A DNA stretch of 26,100 nt from an uncultured bacterium (GCA_905214155.1 CAJMLC010000007.1:1-26100), one strand, 5' to 3'. Numbered from the stretch's first letter, positions 6,173 to 14,708 are shown. Numbers and translations are program-made. Notes: generated by a model from the sequence alone, not told the origin.

Positions 6173-6202
6173 ACATTTTCTCCATTGGAAGGGGGCACGC
6201 CC

Positions 6203-6946
6203 ATGCTGCAAGACAGGCATTTGGACAAATCAGTTCCGATCCCGCTCTATTTTCAGCTGAAAAAGCTGATCTCGGAGGAGATCGATAACGGTACCTATCC
6301 GCCGGATTCCATGATCCCGACGGAAAAGGAACTGAGCCAGCTGTTTGACATCAGCCGGACGACGGTCCGTCAGGCCATCACCGAGCTGGTTCAGGAGGAG
6401 CGGCTCTATCGCATCAAGAGCAAGGGGACGTTCGTCTGCTATCCGAAGATCCGGCAGGATTTCATGACGACGCTCATCCCGTTCAACGAGGACATGATCC
6501 GCGCCGGAAAGGTCCCGAGCACCGAGGTGCTCGCGCTGCGGGTGGTCCGCCCGCCGGAGGACGTGGCCGAGCAGCTCGGCATCGCGCACGACGGCAAGGC
6601 CATCTACCTCTACCGCAAGCGCTGTGCGGACGGCGTGCCGGTGGTCCGGGTCGAGACGTATCTGCCGTATGAGCTGTGTAAGTTCATCATGGATCACGAT
6701 TTCAACCACGAATCGCTCTATCAGGTCCTCTCGATGAACGAGGCCACGCACATCACCAACATCACCCGTATCTGCGAGGCCCGCGCGGCCAACACCGAGG
6801 ACGCCAATGTGCTCGACACCAAGCGCGGCAAGCCGATCCAGTATTTCCTGTCGATGGGCTTCAACCGGCAGGGGCGGCAGATCGAATATTCGGTGGCGCG
6901 CTATCGCGGCGACCAGAACAGCTTCAAAATTCACGCATCGCTCTGA
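6203..6946 (+). CDS. GntR-family (HutC/UTRA) transcriptional repressor
   Basis: A 247-residue regulator with an N-terminal winged helix-turn-helix (residues 12-78: PLYFQLKKLISEEI, then LSQLFDISRTTVRQAI as the recognition region and GTFV at the wing) and a C-terminal UTRA ligand-binding domain (about 95-240), which in this subfamily binds sugar phosphates or similar metabolites. The ATG at 6203 is preferred over an in-frame TTG at 6185 because GGAAGGGGG lies 7 bp upstream of it. A 12-bp operator lies in its own leader and recurs at the importer operon and the zinc dehydrogenase gene, making this the likely local regulator. It is followed after 273 bp by the catabolic operon in the same direction. 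The effector is unknown. Confidence 0.92.
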   Translation: MLQDRHLDKSVPIPLYFQLKKLISEEIDNGTYPPDSMIPTEKELSQLFDISRTTVRQAITELVQEERLYRIKSKGTFVCYPKIRQDFMTTLIPFNEDMIRAGKVPSTEVLALRVVRPPEDVAEQLGIAHDGKAIYLYRKRCADGVPVVRVETYLPYELCKFIMDHDFNHESLYQVLSMNEATHITNITRICEARAANTEDANVLDTKRGKPIQYFLSMGFNRQGRQIEYSVARYRGDQNSFKIHASL

Positions 6947-7219
6947 CCGGCCGGGTCAGAAGGGGAAAGAGAGCGCAGGATTTTTGGCCGGCACGAGGCC
7001 AGGGCTCCGGAACGCCGGGGCGGCACGGGCCGGCGTCTGTTGTCCTTAATATATCATGACATAGCAACATTACAAAATACCAATCAAATGGACGCTTCGA
7101 GCGTTCGGATACGCCCTGGGGCAGGGCTGAAAACGGAAGATGTGGCCGGCGGGGCGGAAAGGCCCGTTGTCCGGTTGCATGGGCAGTTTACAGTTACATC
7201 CCAGAAGGAGGAGAGCGGT
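6947..7219 (+). other. Leader region between gntR and the lactonase operon
   Basis: There is no supported ORF here. The first 90 bp are GC-rich with several GGCC/GCCGG inverted stretches but no T-tract terminator, so readthrough from gntR is possible. An AT-rich patch at 7047-7080 contains the weak operator match at 7051-7062. A small stem ACGCT-TCG-AGCGT lies near 7092-7104. The AAGGAGG at 7205-7211 sets the next start. Confidence 0.5.
7051..7062. promoter_or_regulatory. Candidate GntR operator, degenerate site
   Basis: ATATCATGACAT matches the operator ATGTTATGACAT at 10 of 12 positions and lies upstream of the catabolic operon, 158 bp before its first start codon. Unlike the other three sites, no convincing -35/-10 pair sits at the expected distance, so the call rests on similarity and position only. 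Confidence 0.4.
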
Positions 7220-8182
7220 TTGGAACCAAAACGGGTCCGCACGGTCTGCGGCGACCTTGCGCCGGAGGCGCTTGGCTGGTGCCAGATCCATGAGCATATT
7301 TTCGTCCACGACACGCCGGCGGCGCAGGGCAACCCCGCGCTGCGGATCGACGATTTTGAGCGGTCGCTGGCAGAGCTGAAGGCGTACCGCGCCTGCGGCG
7401 GCACGAGCCTCTGCGATGCGCAGCCTGTGGCGGCGGGCCGCGACTGTGAGATGCTGGCGCGGCTGTCCGGGGAGAGCGGCGTGGTCATCGTGGCCTCGAC
7501 GGGCTATCACCTGCCGGTCTTCTACGCCCCGGACTGCTGGGTGGATCGGCTGGAAGAGGAAGCACTGTATGATCTTTATTGTGAAGAGCTGACGCTTGGG
7601 ATGCTGCTGCATACGGAGGATCCCGCGGCTCGGCCCCGGCAGCGGAGCGACATCCGTGCCGGCATGGTCAAGGCGGCCATCGGCAAAGACGGGCCGGCAG
7701 GCCGGCTCGGGACGCTGCTGCGCGCGGCAGCGCGGGCGGCGGCGGACACGGGAAGCGTGCTGATGCTGCACACGGAGCGCGGGATGCACGTGGGTGAGGC
7801 CGTGGAGCTGGCGCGGGAGTGCGGCTTACCCGCGCGGCGGATGATCGTCTGCCACGTGGACCGGCAGGCCGAGGACTTCGGCCCGCACGAGGCCGCGGCG
7901 AAGACGGGCGTCTGGCTCGATTACGACACGATCGGCCGGTTCCGCTATCATAGCGACGAGGCCGAAGTGAAGCTCATCCGGCACATGGCAGACTGCGGCT
8001 ACGGCGGGCAGCTGCTCTTCGCGCTGGACACGACGGCGGCACGCCTCGGTGCCTACGGCGGGGAGATCAGCCTGCGCTATCTGCACGACACGTTCCTGCC
8101 GCGGCTGCGGGAGGCGGGGCTGGAGCAGGTCGGCCTCGCGGCGACGGGTGAACACTGCCGCCAGGTATTTGAAACACTGTAA
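7220..8182 (+). CDS. Phosphotriesterase-family (PTE-like) amidohydrolase, probable lactonase
   Basis: A 320-residue TIM-barrel metal hydrolase. All binuclear-metal ligands of the PTE family are present: the HxH pair His24/His26 (IHEHIF), the bridging Lys151 (GMVKAAIG), His184 (LMLHTERG), His212 (CHVDR) and Asp270 (FALDTT). Characterised bacterial relatives often hydrolyse sugar or sugar-phosphate lactones, and the operon context fits that better than organophosphate hydrolysis. The start is taken as TTG at 7220 because AAGGAGG lies 8 bp before it and the preceding 60 in-frame residues look unlike protein. It is first in an operon with close spacing to the next five genes. Substrate uncertain. 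Confidence 0.85.
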   Translation: MEPKRVRTVCGDLAPEALGWCQIHEHIFVHDTPAAQGNPALRIDDFERSLAELKAYRACGGTSLCDAQPVAAGRDCEMLARLSGESGVVIVASTGYHLPVFYAPDCWVDRLEEEALYDLYCEELTLGMLLHTEDPAARPRQRSDIRAGMVKAAIGKDGPAGRLGTLLRAAARAAADTGSVLMLHTERGMHVGEAVELARECGLPARRMIVCHVDRQAEDFGPHEAAAKTGVWLDYDTIGRFRYHSDEAEVKLIRHMADCGYGGQLLFALDTTAARLGAYGGEISLRYLHDTFLPRLREAGLEQVGLAATGEHCRQVFETL

Positions 8183-8229
8183 GACCGCGGGGAGACCCGC
8201 AGAAGTACCCGATATGAGGAAAGGAAGAA

Positions 8230-9177
8230 ATGAGTATGATCCAGTTACCGGAAAAGGCCACACGGCCCACGATGTATTTTATCGGCGTGACGACCACGCA
8301 GTCTTCAATCATGAAGACGTTCCCAATCTGGGCCGAGGCGCTCGGCATCGACGCGGTGATCAAGGGCATCGACCTGCCAGTCCACGCGCCGGCGGAAGAT
8401 TATCGCGCGGTGGTGGAGTTCATCAAGCACGATCCGCTGTCGATGGGCGCGCTCGTGACCACGCACAAGATTGACATCTACAACGCGGCGAAGGATCTCT
8501 TTGAGGTCATCGGCACGTATGCCAGACAGTTCGGGGAGATGTCCTCCATCTACAAGGACGGCGACAAGCTCTGCTGTGACGCGAAGGACCCCATCACCTG
8601 CGGCATGGCGATGGAGGAGTTCGTCCCGGCGAACTACTGGAAGGAGCATCCGCAGGCGGGCGTGTTCATCATGGGCGCGGGAGGCAGCTGCATCTCGATG
8701 TGCTCGTATTACATGCGCAACGCCGGACACGGGAACGACCCGGCGAAGATCGTCGTCGCGAACCGGAGCCTGCCGCGTCTGCGCGAATGCGAGAAGATCA
8801 ACAACGAATTCTATCCGGACACCATTCCGGCGGAATATCACCTGACGCCAGAGCCCGGCCAGAACGACGAAGTGATGGCGAAGATGGGGCCCGGTTCGCT
8901 CGTCATCAACGCGACCGGACTCGGCAAGGACCGGCCCGGCTCGCCGCTGACGGACAAGGCGCTGTTCCCGATGGACGCGCTGGTCTGGGAGCTGAACTAC
9001 CGCGGTGAGCGCCTGTTCATGCATCAGGCCGAGGCACAGCGCGAATCGCGCGGCGTGACCGTCATTGACGGCTGGATGTACTTCATCTACGGCTGGACGC
9101 AGGTCATTGCCGACGTGTTCCACACGGAGATCCTCGGCGAGCGGCTGAAGCGGTGCGCCAAGCTGGCGCGCGGCTGA
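8230..9177 (+). CDS. Shikimate-dehydrogenase-like oxidoreductase of unknown substrate
   Basis: A 315-residue protein with the two-domain AroE layout. The N-terminal substrate domain contains GVTTTQSSIM (19-28) in place of the usual G-x-P-I-x-x-S-x-S loop, and LVTTHK (75-80), whose Lys80 matches the AroE catalytic lysine. The Rossmann domain has GAGGSCIS (149-156), VANRSLPRL and INATGLGKDRPGSPL. The AroE motif N-T-D-G-x-G is replaced by CCDAKDPITCGM (115-126). The protein is about 40 residues longer than AroE. With no aromatic pathway gene near and sugar genes on both sides, it is more likely a sugar, cyclitol or sugar-acid dehydrogenase than true AroE. AAAGGAAG precedes the ATG. Confidence 0.8.
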   Translation: MSMIQLPEKATRPTMYFIGVTTTQSSIMKTFPIWAEALGIDAVIKGIDLPVHAPAEDYRAVVEFIKHDPLSMGALVTTHKIDIYNAAKDLFEVIGTYARQFGEMSSIYKDGDKLCCDAKDPITCGMAMEEFVPANYWKEHPQAGVFIMGAGGSCISMCSYYMRNAGHGNDPAKIVVANRSLPRLRECEKINNEFYPDTIPAEYHLTPEPGQNDEVMAKMGPGSLVINATGLGKDRPGSPLTDKALFPMDALVWELNYRGERLFMHQAEAQRESRGVTVIDGWMYFIYGWTQVIADVFHTEILGERLKRCAKLARG

Positions 9178-9209
9178 GCGGCGGATGTGCAGAAAGAAGG
9201 AGCGATGAT

Positions 9210-10133
9210 ATGAAGGTTTTGACAACGCCCCGCTCTTACGGGAAGACCGACCCCGCCGTATTCGACATGCTGGCGGAAAAGGGCATTGAGGTCGTGAAAA
9301 ATGAGACCGGCGGCATTCTGGACAAGGAGACAATGATCCGGATGCTGGCCGACTGCGACGGGCTGATCGTCGGCGTCGACCCGGTGGACGCTGAGGTGAT
9401 CGCGAGCGCGCCGAAGCTGCGGGCCATTGCGAAATACGGCGTCGGCGTCGACAACATCGACCTCGAGGCGGCCAAGGCGCGCGGCATTGCCGTGTCGCGG
9501 ACGGTGGGCGCGAACTCGGAGGCCGTGGCGGATTACGCGATGACGCTGATGCTGGCCGTGGCGCGCAAGGCCGTCCTGATCGACCGGACGTGCCGCACCG
9601 GCAGCTGGAAGAAGATCTCGACCATCGACGTCTCGCACGCGACGCTCGGCATTCTGGGCCTCGGCGCGATCGGCAAGAATGTTGCCAAGCGGGCGCAGGG
9701 CTTTGACATGAATGTTCTGGCCTACGACGTGTTCTGGGACGAGGCCTACGCCGCGGAGCACCACATCACGAAGGCCACGCCGGAGGAGATCTTCCGGCAG
9801 AGTGACTTTATCTCCGTCCATCTGCCGCTGATGCCGGAGACGGAGAACTTCATCGCGAAGGAACAGCTGGCGATGATGAAGCCGAACGTCATCCTCGTCA
9901 ATACGGCGCGCGGCGGCCTCATCCACGAGGCCGACCTGCTCGACGCGCTCGAGGCCGGGACGATCTACGGCGCGGGCATCGACGCCTTCTGCGAGGAGCC
10001 GCCGAAGGACGAACGGTGGTTCACGCTGGACAATGTGGTCATCGGGTCGCACTGCGCGGCGTCCACCGTCGGCGCCTCGCGCAACATGGGCCGCATGGCG
10101 ACCGCCAACCTCATCCGCGATCTGGGTCTGTAA
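9210..10133 (+). CDS. D-isomer-specific 2-hydroxyacid dehydrogenase
   Basis: A 307-residue NAD-dependent enzyme that interconverts 2-keto acids and D-2-hydroxy acids. The nucleotide-binding motif GLGAIG is at 150-155, with Asp173 (AYDVFW) at the end of the second strand, suggesting NAD rather than NADP. The catalytic triad is Arg234 (NTARGG), Glu263 (FCEEPP) and His281 (GSHCAAS). The length is short, without the ACT regulatory domain of many SerA proteins, so a biosynthetic 3-phosphoglycerate role is unlikely. The ATG at 9210 has AAGGAG upstream; an earlier in-frame ATG overlaps the previous gene. It lies 32 bp after the AroE-like gene and 11 bp before the kinase. It probably acts on a sugar-derived 2-keto acid. 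Confidence 0.9.
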   Translation: MKVLTTPRSYGKTDPAVFDMLAEKGIEVVKNETGGILDKETMIRMLADCDGLIVGVDPVDAEVIASAPKLRAIAKYGVGVDNIDLEAAKARGIAVSRTVGANSEAVADYAMTLMLAVARKAVLIDRTCRTGSWKKISTIDVSHATLGILGLGAIGKNVAKRAQGFDMNVLAYDVFWDEAYAAEHHITKATPEEIFRQSDFISVHLPLMPETENFIAKEQLAMMKPNVILVNTARGGLIHEADLLDALEAGTIYGAGIDAFCEEPPKDERWFTLDNVVIGSHCAASTVGASRNMGRMATANLIRDLGL

Positions 10134-10144
10134 GGAGGGACTGT

Positions 10145-11665
10145 ATGAAGTACATCATTGCGCATGACCTCGGCACGTCGGGCAACAAGGCGACGCTCTT
10201 CCGCGAGGACGGCCAGATGGTCACGAGCGAGACCTTTGCCTACGGCTGCCACTATTTCAACGCCAACTGGGCCGAGCAGGATCCTGAGGACTGGTGGCGC
10301 GCGATCTGCGAGACGAGCCGCAACCTCATCGCGAAAGCGAACATCGACGCGAGCGAGATCGCCGCGATCTCGTTCTCGGGTCAGATGATGGGCTGCCTCT
10401 GCGTCGACCGCGCGGGCAACCCGCTCCGCCCCTCGATCATCTGGGCCGATCAGCGCGCGCAGAAGCAGGCGGAGGCCATCAACGAGCAGATCTCGCTCTA
10501 CGACTTCTACCACATCGCGGGGCACCGCAACGCCGCGTCCTACGGATTGCAGAAGCTCATGTGGGTGCGCGACAACGAGCCGGAGGTCTACGCGAAGACC
10601 TATAAGACGCTCAACGCGAAGGATTTCATCGTTCTGCGGCTGACGGGCAAGTTCTACACCGAGCCGTCGGACGCGACATCGAACAGCTGCATCGACCTCA
10701 ACACGCTGCAATGGTCGGAGGAGATCGTGAAGGCGTCCGGCATCGACGGCGAGATGCTGCCGGAGATCGTGCCGTCCACGTTCGTGGCGGGCGGCGTGAC
10801 GAAGTGGGCCGCGGAGCAGACCGGACTGAAGGAAGGCACGCCTGTCGTCATGGGCGGCGGCGACGGCCTGTGCTCGAACGTGGGCGCGGGCTCGGTCGCG
10901 CCGGGGCGGACATTCAGCTGCATCGGCACGAGCGCGTGGATCGCCACGACGAGCGAAAAGCCGCTCTTCGACGAGCAGATGCGCACGTTCACGTGGGCGC
11001 ACATCGTCCCCGGCCTCTATTCGCCGACGGGCACGATGCAGTCGGCCGGCAGCAGCTATAACTGGCTGAAGCAGCAGGTCGCCAAGTGGGAGACCGCCGA
11101 GGGCAAGGAGCGCGGATGCAGCCCCTACGACCTCATCAACGCCGAAGTGGAAAAGAGCCCGATCGGCAGCAACGGCGTTACGTTCCTGCCCTATCTGCTG
11201 GGCGAGCGGGCCCCGCGCTGGAACCCGGACGCGACGGCGGCCTGGCTCGGCGTGAAGATGGAAAATGAGCGGTGCGATCTGTTCCGCGCGGTGCTCGAGG
11301 GCGTGACGATGAACCTCGACATCATCCTGAACGTGCTGCGGCAGGGCGGCGAGATCGACGAGCTGCTGCTGATCGGCGGCGGCGCGAAGGGCGCGGTCTG
11401 GCGCCAGATGATGGCGGACGCCTACGGCGTGCGCATCCGCGTGCCGAAGCTGCTCGACGAGGCGACCTCGATGGGCGCGGCGATCACCGGCGGCGTGGGC
11501 GTCGGGATCTTCAAGGACTTTACGGCCATCGACGACATCCTCGAGATCAACACCGTTGTCGAGCCGAACGAAGAAAATCACCGCGCGTATGCGGCGGTGA
11601 AGGAGCGGTTCGAGGTGTGTTACAAGGCCCTCCTTCCGGTCTATGAATACATGTCGCAGAAATAA
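10145..11665 (+). CDS. FGGY-family carbohydrate kinase (xylulokinase-like)
   Basis: A 506-residue ATP-dependent sugar kinase. The N-terminal phosphate-binding motif HDLGTSGNKATLF includes Asp8, and the catalytic base Asp240 is in GGGDGLCSN; the FGGY C-terminal nucleotide domain has LLIGGGAKGAVWRQMMAD and EATSMGAAITGG. It resembles XylB in length and layout (IIWADQRA; GHRNAASYGLQKLMWV). However, the xylulokinase sugar-contact motif SGQMHG reads SGQMMG here (78-83), replacing the His that contacts the sugar, so the substrate is probably not xylulose. AAGGAGGGA precedes the ATG. A longer open frame upstream overlaps the dehydrogenase gene and is not favoured. Confidence 0.92.
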   Translation: MKYIIAHDLGTSGNKATLFREDGQMVTSETFAYGCHYFNANWAEQDPEDWWRAICETSRNLIAKANIDASEIAAISFSGQMMGCLCVDRAGNPLRPSIIWADQRAQKQAEAINEQISLYDFYHIAGHRNAASYGLQKLMWVRDNEPEVYAKTYKTLNAKDFIVLRLTGKFYTEPSDATSNSCIDLNTLQWSEEIVKASGIDGEMLPEIVPSTFVAGGVTKWAAEQTGLKEGTPVVMGGGDGLCSNVGAGSVAPGRTFSCIGTSAWIATTSEKPLFDEQMRTFTWAHIVPGLYSPTGTMQSAGSSYNWLKQQVAKWETAEGKERGCSPYDLINAEVEKSPIGSNGVTFLPYLLGERAPRWNPDATAAWLGVKMENERCDLFRAVLEGVTMNLDIILNVLRQGGEIDELLLIGGGAKGAVWRQMMADAYGVRIRVPKLLDEATSMGAAITGGVGVGIFKDFTAIDDILEINTVVEPNEENHRAYAAVKERFEVCYKALLPVYEYMSQK

Positions 11666-11707
11666 GCCTTGTGCTTTTGCTTGACAGGCAGAAATGGAGA
11701 ATCTATC

Positions 11708-12352
11708 ATGAAAAAAGAACAGGTCATTGAAAAACTAAGAAGCTGCGGCCTCGTGGCCGTGGTCCGCGCGAAGAACGCGGAGGACGCGCTCCGCATCGGC
11801 GAGGCGTGTGTCAAGGGCGGCTGCGCCGGCATTGAGCTGACGTTCACAACGCCGGGCATCACGTCCATCATCGAGCGGATGTCCGCCGAGTATGCCGGCA
11901 GCGACTTCGTCATCGGCGCGGGCACCGTTATGGATCCCGAGACGGCCCGGCTGGCCATCCTCGCGGGCGCGCAGTATGTCGTGAGCCCGTATTTCAACGC
12001 GGACACCGTCAGAATGTGCAACCGCTACCGCGTGGCGTGTATGCCGGGCGCGATGAGCATTGCGGAGGTCGTCGCCGGGATGGAAGCGGGCGCCGACATC
12101 ATCAAGGTCTTCCCCGGCGAGCTGTTCGGGCCGAAGATCATCAAGTCGATCCACGGGCCGATCCCGCAGGCGGAGCTGATGCCGACGGGCGGCGTGAGCG
12201 TCGAGAATGTGGCCGAGTGGATCCGCGCGGGCGCGGTCGCCGTTGGGGCAGGCAGCAGCCTGACCGCCGGGGCGAAGACCGGCGACTATGACCTCATCAC
12301 AAAGATGGCGAAGGAATTCGTCGAGCAGATCCGCCGCGCGCGCGGCCTGTAA
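11708..12352 (+). CDS. 2-keto-3-deoxy-6-phosphogluconate (KDPG/KHG)-type aldolase
   Basis: A class I aldolase of 214 residues that cleaves 2-keto-3-deoxy (phospho) sugar acids to pyruvate and an aldehyde. The catalytic Glu43 (GIELTFTT) and Schiff-base Lys133 (DIIKVFPG) match E. coli Eda Glu45 and Lys133. The GAGT (70-73), MPGAMS (112-117) and GGVSVEN (161-167) stretches and the phosphate-binding GAGSSL (180-185) are also typical. It has GGAG upstream of ATG 11708. It follows the kinase by 42 bp, consistent with cleavage of a phosphorylated keto-deoxy acid made in this operon. No sugar-acid dehydratase that would make such an acid is encoded in the window. Confidence 0.92.
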   Translation: MKKEQVIEKLRSCGLVAVVRAKNAEDALRIGEACVKGGCAGIELTFTTPGITSIIERMSAEYAGSDFVIGAGTVMDPETARLAILAGAQYVVSPYFNADTVRMCNRYRVACMPGAMSIAEVVAGMEAGADIIKVFPGELFGPKIIKSIHGPIPQAELMPTGGVSVENVAEWIRAGAVAVGAGSSLTAGAKTGDYDLITKMAKEFVEQIRRARGL

Positions 12353-12418
12353 GCGCGGGGCAGCCATACGACATCCGTTCCCAATGTTCCCAAATCAACA
12401 CTGAAAGGAAGCGATCCC

Positions 12419-13411
12419 ATGCAAACTCCGAAGTTATTCATGCTCCTTCCCGAAGATTCCGTCTGCACGCCGGACGGGATGGCCATCGACAAAAACGGCG
12501 ATCTGATCCTCTCCTGCCCGAACTTTGCGGACATGTCCATGCCGAGCGCGGTGTTCCGCATCGACAAGGACCGCAACATCAAAAAGTGGTTTGACGTGCC
12601 GGTCAACCCGGAGACGGGCGAGGCCCGGTCGATGGGCATCGAGTTCGGCCCGGACGGCGACCTCTACATGGTCGACAATCCCGGCTGGACCGGGCGGGAG
12701 GATCTCGTCTTCACGGGGCGCATCCTGCGGCTGCGGCTGAACGAACAGGGCGTGGAGAAGTGTACGGTCGTGGCCGACCACATGGAGCACCCGAACGGCA
12801 TCCGCATCAAGGGCGACTATATGTACGTCACGCAGAGCTGCATGGTGAACCAGAAGACCGAGAGCGGCAAGCTGATGAGCTGTGTCTACCGTTTCCCGCT
12901 GGACGCCGAGGGCATCCACTGCACGAACACGCTGGCCGACCCAGACATCTTCCTGACCTTCATCACGGAGAACCCCAAGTGCCAGTACGGTGTGGACGGC
13001 ATCGTGTTTGACCACGACGGCAATCTCTACATCGGCAACTTCGGCGACGGGCTGGTCCACAAGATCACGTTCCACGAGGACGGCTCCGTCAAGGAGAACA
13101 TCCGCTGGGCGCAGGATCCGGCGAATCTGAAGTCCACCGATGGCATGTCGATCGACAAGGCGGGCAACATCTATGTGGCCGACTTCTCGGCGAACGCCAT
13201 CGCGCGCATCGCGCCGGACGGCAGCGTCAGGCGTATCGCCTGCTCGCCGGACACCGACGGCTTCAACGGCGAGCTGGATGAGCCGGGCGAACCGTGCGTC
13301 TGGGGCGATAAGATCATCGTCAGCTGCTTTGACCTGGTCACCGACGAGGAAAAGGTCAATACGGCGCATGAGATGCCCGCAACGATGTCCATGCTGGATG
13401 TCGAGCTATAA
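12419..13411 (+). CDS. SMP-30/gluconolactonase-family beta-propeller lactonase
   Basis: A 330-residue six-bladed propeller protein; no signal peptide, so cytoplasmic. Repeated blade signatures of the type DGxLYxxD are seen (GIEFGPDGDLYMVDN, GIVFDHDGNLYIGNF, GMSIDKAGNIYVADF). Candidate metal ligands are the Asn of HPNGIRIKG and the Asp residues of YGVDGIVFD and STDGMSID; the usual N-terminal Glu ligand is not obvious, the corresponding place reading CTPDGMAID. The family opens sugar lactones, and this is the last gene of the catabolic operon, giving the operon a second lactonase of a different fold. AAAGGAAG lies upstream of ATG 12419. A strong terminator follows at 13447. Confidence 0.88.
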   Translation: MQTPKLFMLLPEDSVCTPDGMAIDKNGDLILSCPNFADMSMPSAVFRIDKDRNIKKWFDVPVNPETGEARSMGIEFGPDGDLYMVDNPGWTGREDLVFTGRILRLRLNEQGVEKCTVVADHMEHPNGIRIKGDYMYVTQSCMVNQKTESGKLMSCVYRFPLDAEGIHCTNTLADPDIFLTFITENPKCQYGVDGIVFDHDGNLYIGNFGDGLVHKITFHEDGSVKENIRWAQDPANLKSTDGMSIDKAGNIYVADFSANAIARIAPDGSVRRIACSPDTDGFNGELDEPGEPCVWGDKIIVSCFDLVTDEEKVNTAHEMPATMSMLDVEL

Positions 13412-13446
13412 AGACCCTCCCTTATCATATTCTTCCCCCAGCAAAG

Positions 13447-13481
13447 CGAGCCGCCCCCAAAAGGGGCGGCTCGTCTTTTTT
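13447..13481 (+). terminator. Terminator of the plus-strand catabolic operon
   Basis: An 11-bp perfect stem, CGAGCCGCCCC (13447-13457) with GGGGCGGCTCG (13463-13473), has a CAAAA loop and is followed by TCTTTTTT. Confidence 0.93.
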
Positions 13482-13590
13482 GAAAATGTTTTCTTCGAAT
13501 CAGTTTCCGTTTCTACTTCAGAAAAGGAGACGAAGTTTGTGCCTCCATTTTTTCGCCTCTTTTAAGAGAGAAAGAAAAGAATGGGGGACA

Positions 13591-13620
13591 AAAAGGCGGG
13601 AGCCCAAGGGCCGCCCCTAC
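13591..13620 (-). terminator. REP-derived terminator after the PpiC lipoprotein gene
   Basis: On the minus strand a GTAGGGGC-type palindrome (GGCGG, CCC / GGG, CCGCC with a small bulge) is followed by TTTTTG at 13594-13590. It shares the GTAGGGGC edge with the repeat at 56-91. It lies about 20 bp past the stop at 13641. Positions 13482-13590 show nothing else. Confidence 0.5.
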
Positions 13621-13640
13621 GGACAAGAACGAAGGGCGGG

Positions 13641-14684
13641 TCAGGGGGTGCGGAGGCGGGAGAGGTTGGAGAGGAAGGAGGGGACGTCGAGGGCCTCGCG
13701 GGGTCTGGCTGGGGTGACGACGGTATTTTCGTTGGTCTGGCGGCGGATCCAGTCTTCATAGGAAGCTTCTGCAAGGTCTTCGGCGCGGAGCGCGCGGCGG
13801 ATGATGATGTGGTAGCCGAGGTCGCTCTCCACGATGCCGCTGATCTCGTCGACGTCCAGCGCGGCGACGGCGGCCTCAAACTCTGCACCCATTTCGCCAG
13901 CTTGATAGGTATACCCGTTCGGATAAGCGGCGCGGCCGGTATCTTCGCCGCAGCTCTCGGCATAGGCGGCAAAAGCACCGGCTGGGTCCGGCTCCGCCAT
14001 CAGCTGGGCATAGACCTCCTCGGCGGCGGCGCGCTTGCCGGCTCTGGCGTCCGCGTCGTCGCTGGGCAGAAGGTAGGTATTGAAGAAAATCTGGTCGGCG
14101 CAGGCGTAGCCATTGTCGATGCCGTATTGCAGCAGCACGTCCTCACCGGGGTAGAGCGTGTCATCCGGGTCGGAGTATGCGGCGAGCAGACCGGCGTTCA
14201 GGTACGAGCTCTCCATCATCTGCGCGTAGAGCGTACTGTCCATGCCCTGTGCGGCCAGGAACGCCTCCTCGCCGCCCGCGCTCTCGAGCTGGGATGCGAT
14301 ACTGTCTGCGATCGCCTTGCGGTCGTCCTCGGTCAGGGAGACGCCGTGCGCTGCCGCGAGCTGGCGCAGATAGGCCATGGAGGCGACGCAGCTGTCCGCG
14401 TAGCGGAGCATCAGCGCGCAGGCCCCGGCGTCGTTTGCCCAGTCGACGGCTTTGCCGGTGGTATATTGCTGGGCGGTGCGGTCGTAATTGTCGCAGTAAT
14501 AAGCGAGCCAGTAGCAGTATTCGGCAGCGGTGATGGGCTCGTCATTTACGGTCAGAACCGTGTCGGTCGGGGACAGGTTTGCAGCTTCTGCATAGAGGCT
14601 GCGCGGGGATGCGGTCTTCGCGGCACAGGCGCAGCAGGAGAGCAAGAGAAGGACGCTGAGCACAAGAGCAAGATACTTTTTCAT
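13641..14684 (-). CDS. PpiC/SurA-type peptidyl-prolyl isomerase lipoprotein
   Basis: A 347-residue predicted lipoprotein acting outside the membrane. The signal peptide (MKKYLALVLSVLLLLS) leads to a Cys-rich lipobox (CCAC, with Cys17 or Cys20 as the lipidated residue). Residues about 45-160 form a helical SurA-N-like chaperone region. The parvulin-type domain (about 190-300) ends with the signature GEMGAEFEAAVAAL then VESDLGYHIIIRR, typical of PrsA/PpiC proteins. Such proteins help fold exported proteins. The start has GAGGAA upstream. It is 66 bp after the dehydrogenase gene, with a hairpin between, so it is probably not part of the sugar operon in function. The C-terminal 20 residues (ALDVPSFLSNLSRLRTP) look unstructured. 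Confidence 0.85.
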   Translation of the reverse strand: MKKYLALVLSVLLLLSCCACAAKTASPRSLYAEAANLSPTDTVLTVNDEPITAAEYCYWLAYYCDNYDRTAQQYTTGKAVDWANDAGACALMLRYADSCVASMAYLRQLAAAHGVSLTEDDRKAIADSIASQLESAGGEEAFLAAQGMDSTLYAQMMESSYLNAGLLAAYSDPDDTLYPGEDVLLQYGIDNGYACADQIFFNTYLLPSDDADARAGKRAAAEEVYAQLMAEPDPAGAFAAYAESCGEDTGRAAYPNGYTYQAGEMGAEFEAAVAALDVDEISGIVESDLGYHIIIRRALRAEDLAEASYEDWIRRQTNENTVVTPARPREALDVPSFLSNLSRLRTP

Positions 14685-14708
14685 AGTCGGTTCCTCATGG
14701 TATACGGG

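Noticed and set aside
7220..8182. Calling this gene an organophosphate-degrading phosphotriesterase
   Set aside because: Metal ligands define only the superfamily; the context points to a lactone substrate.
8230..9177. Calling this gene aroE
   Set aside because: Key substrate-binding and N-T-D-G residues are changed, and the neighbours are sugar catabolism genes.
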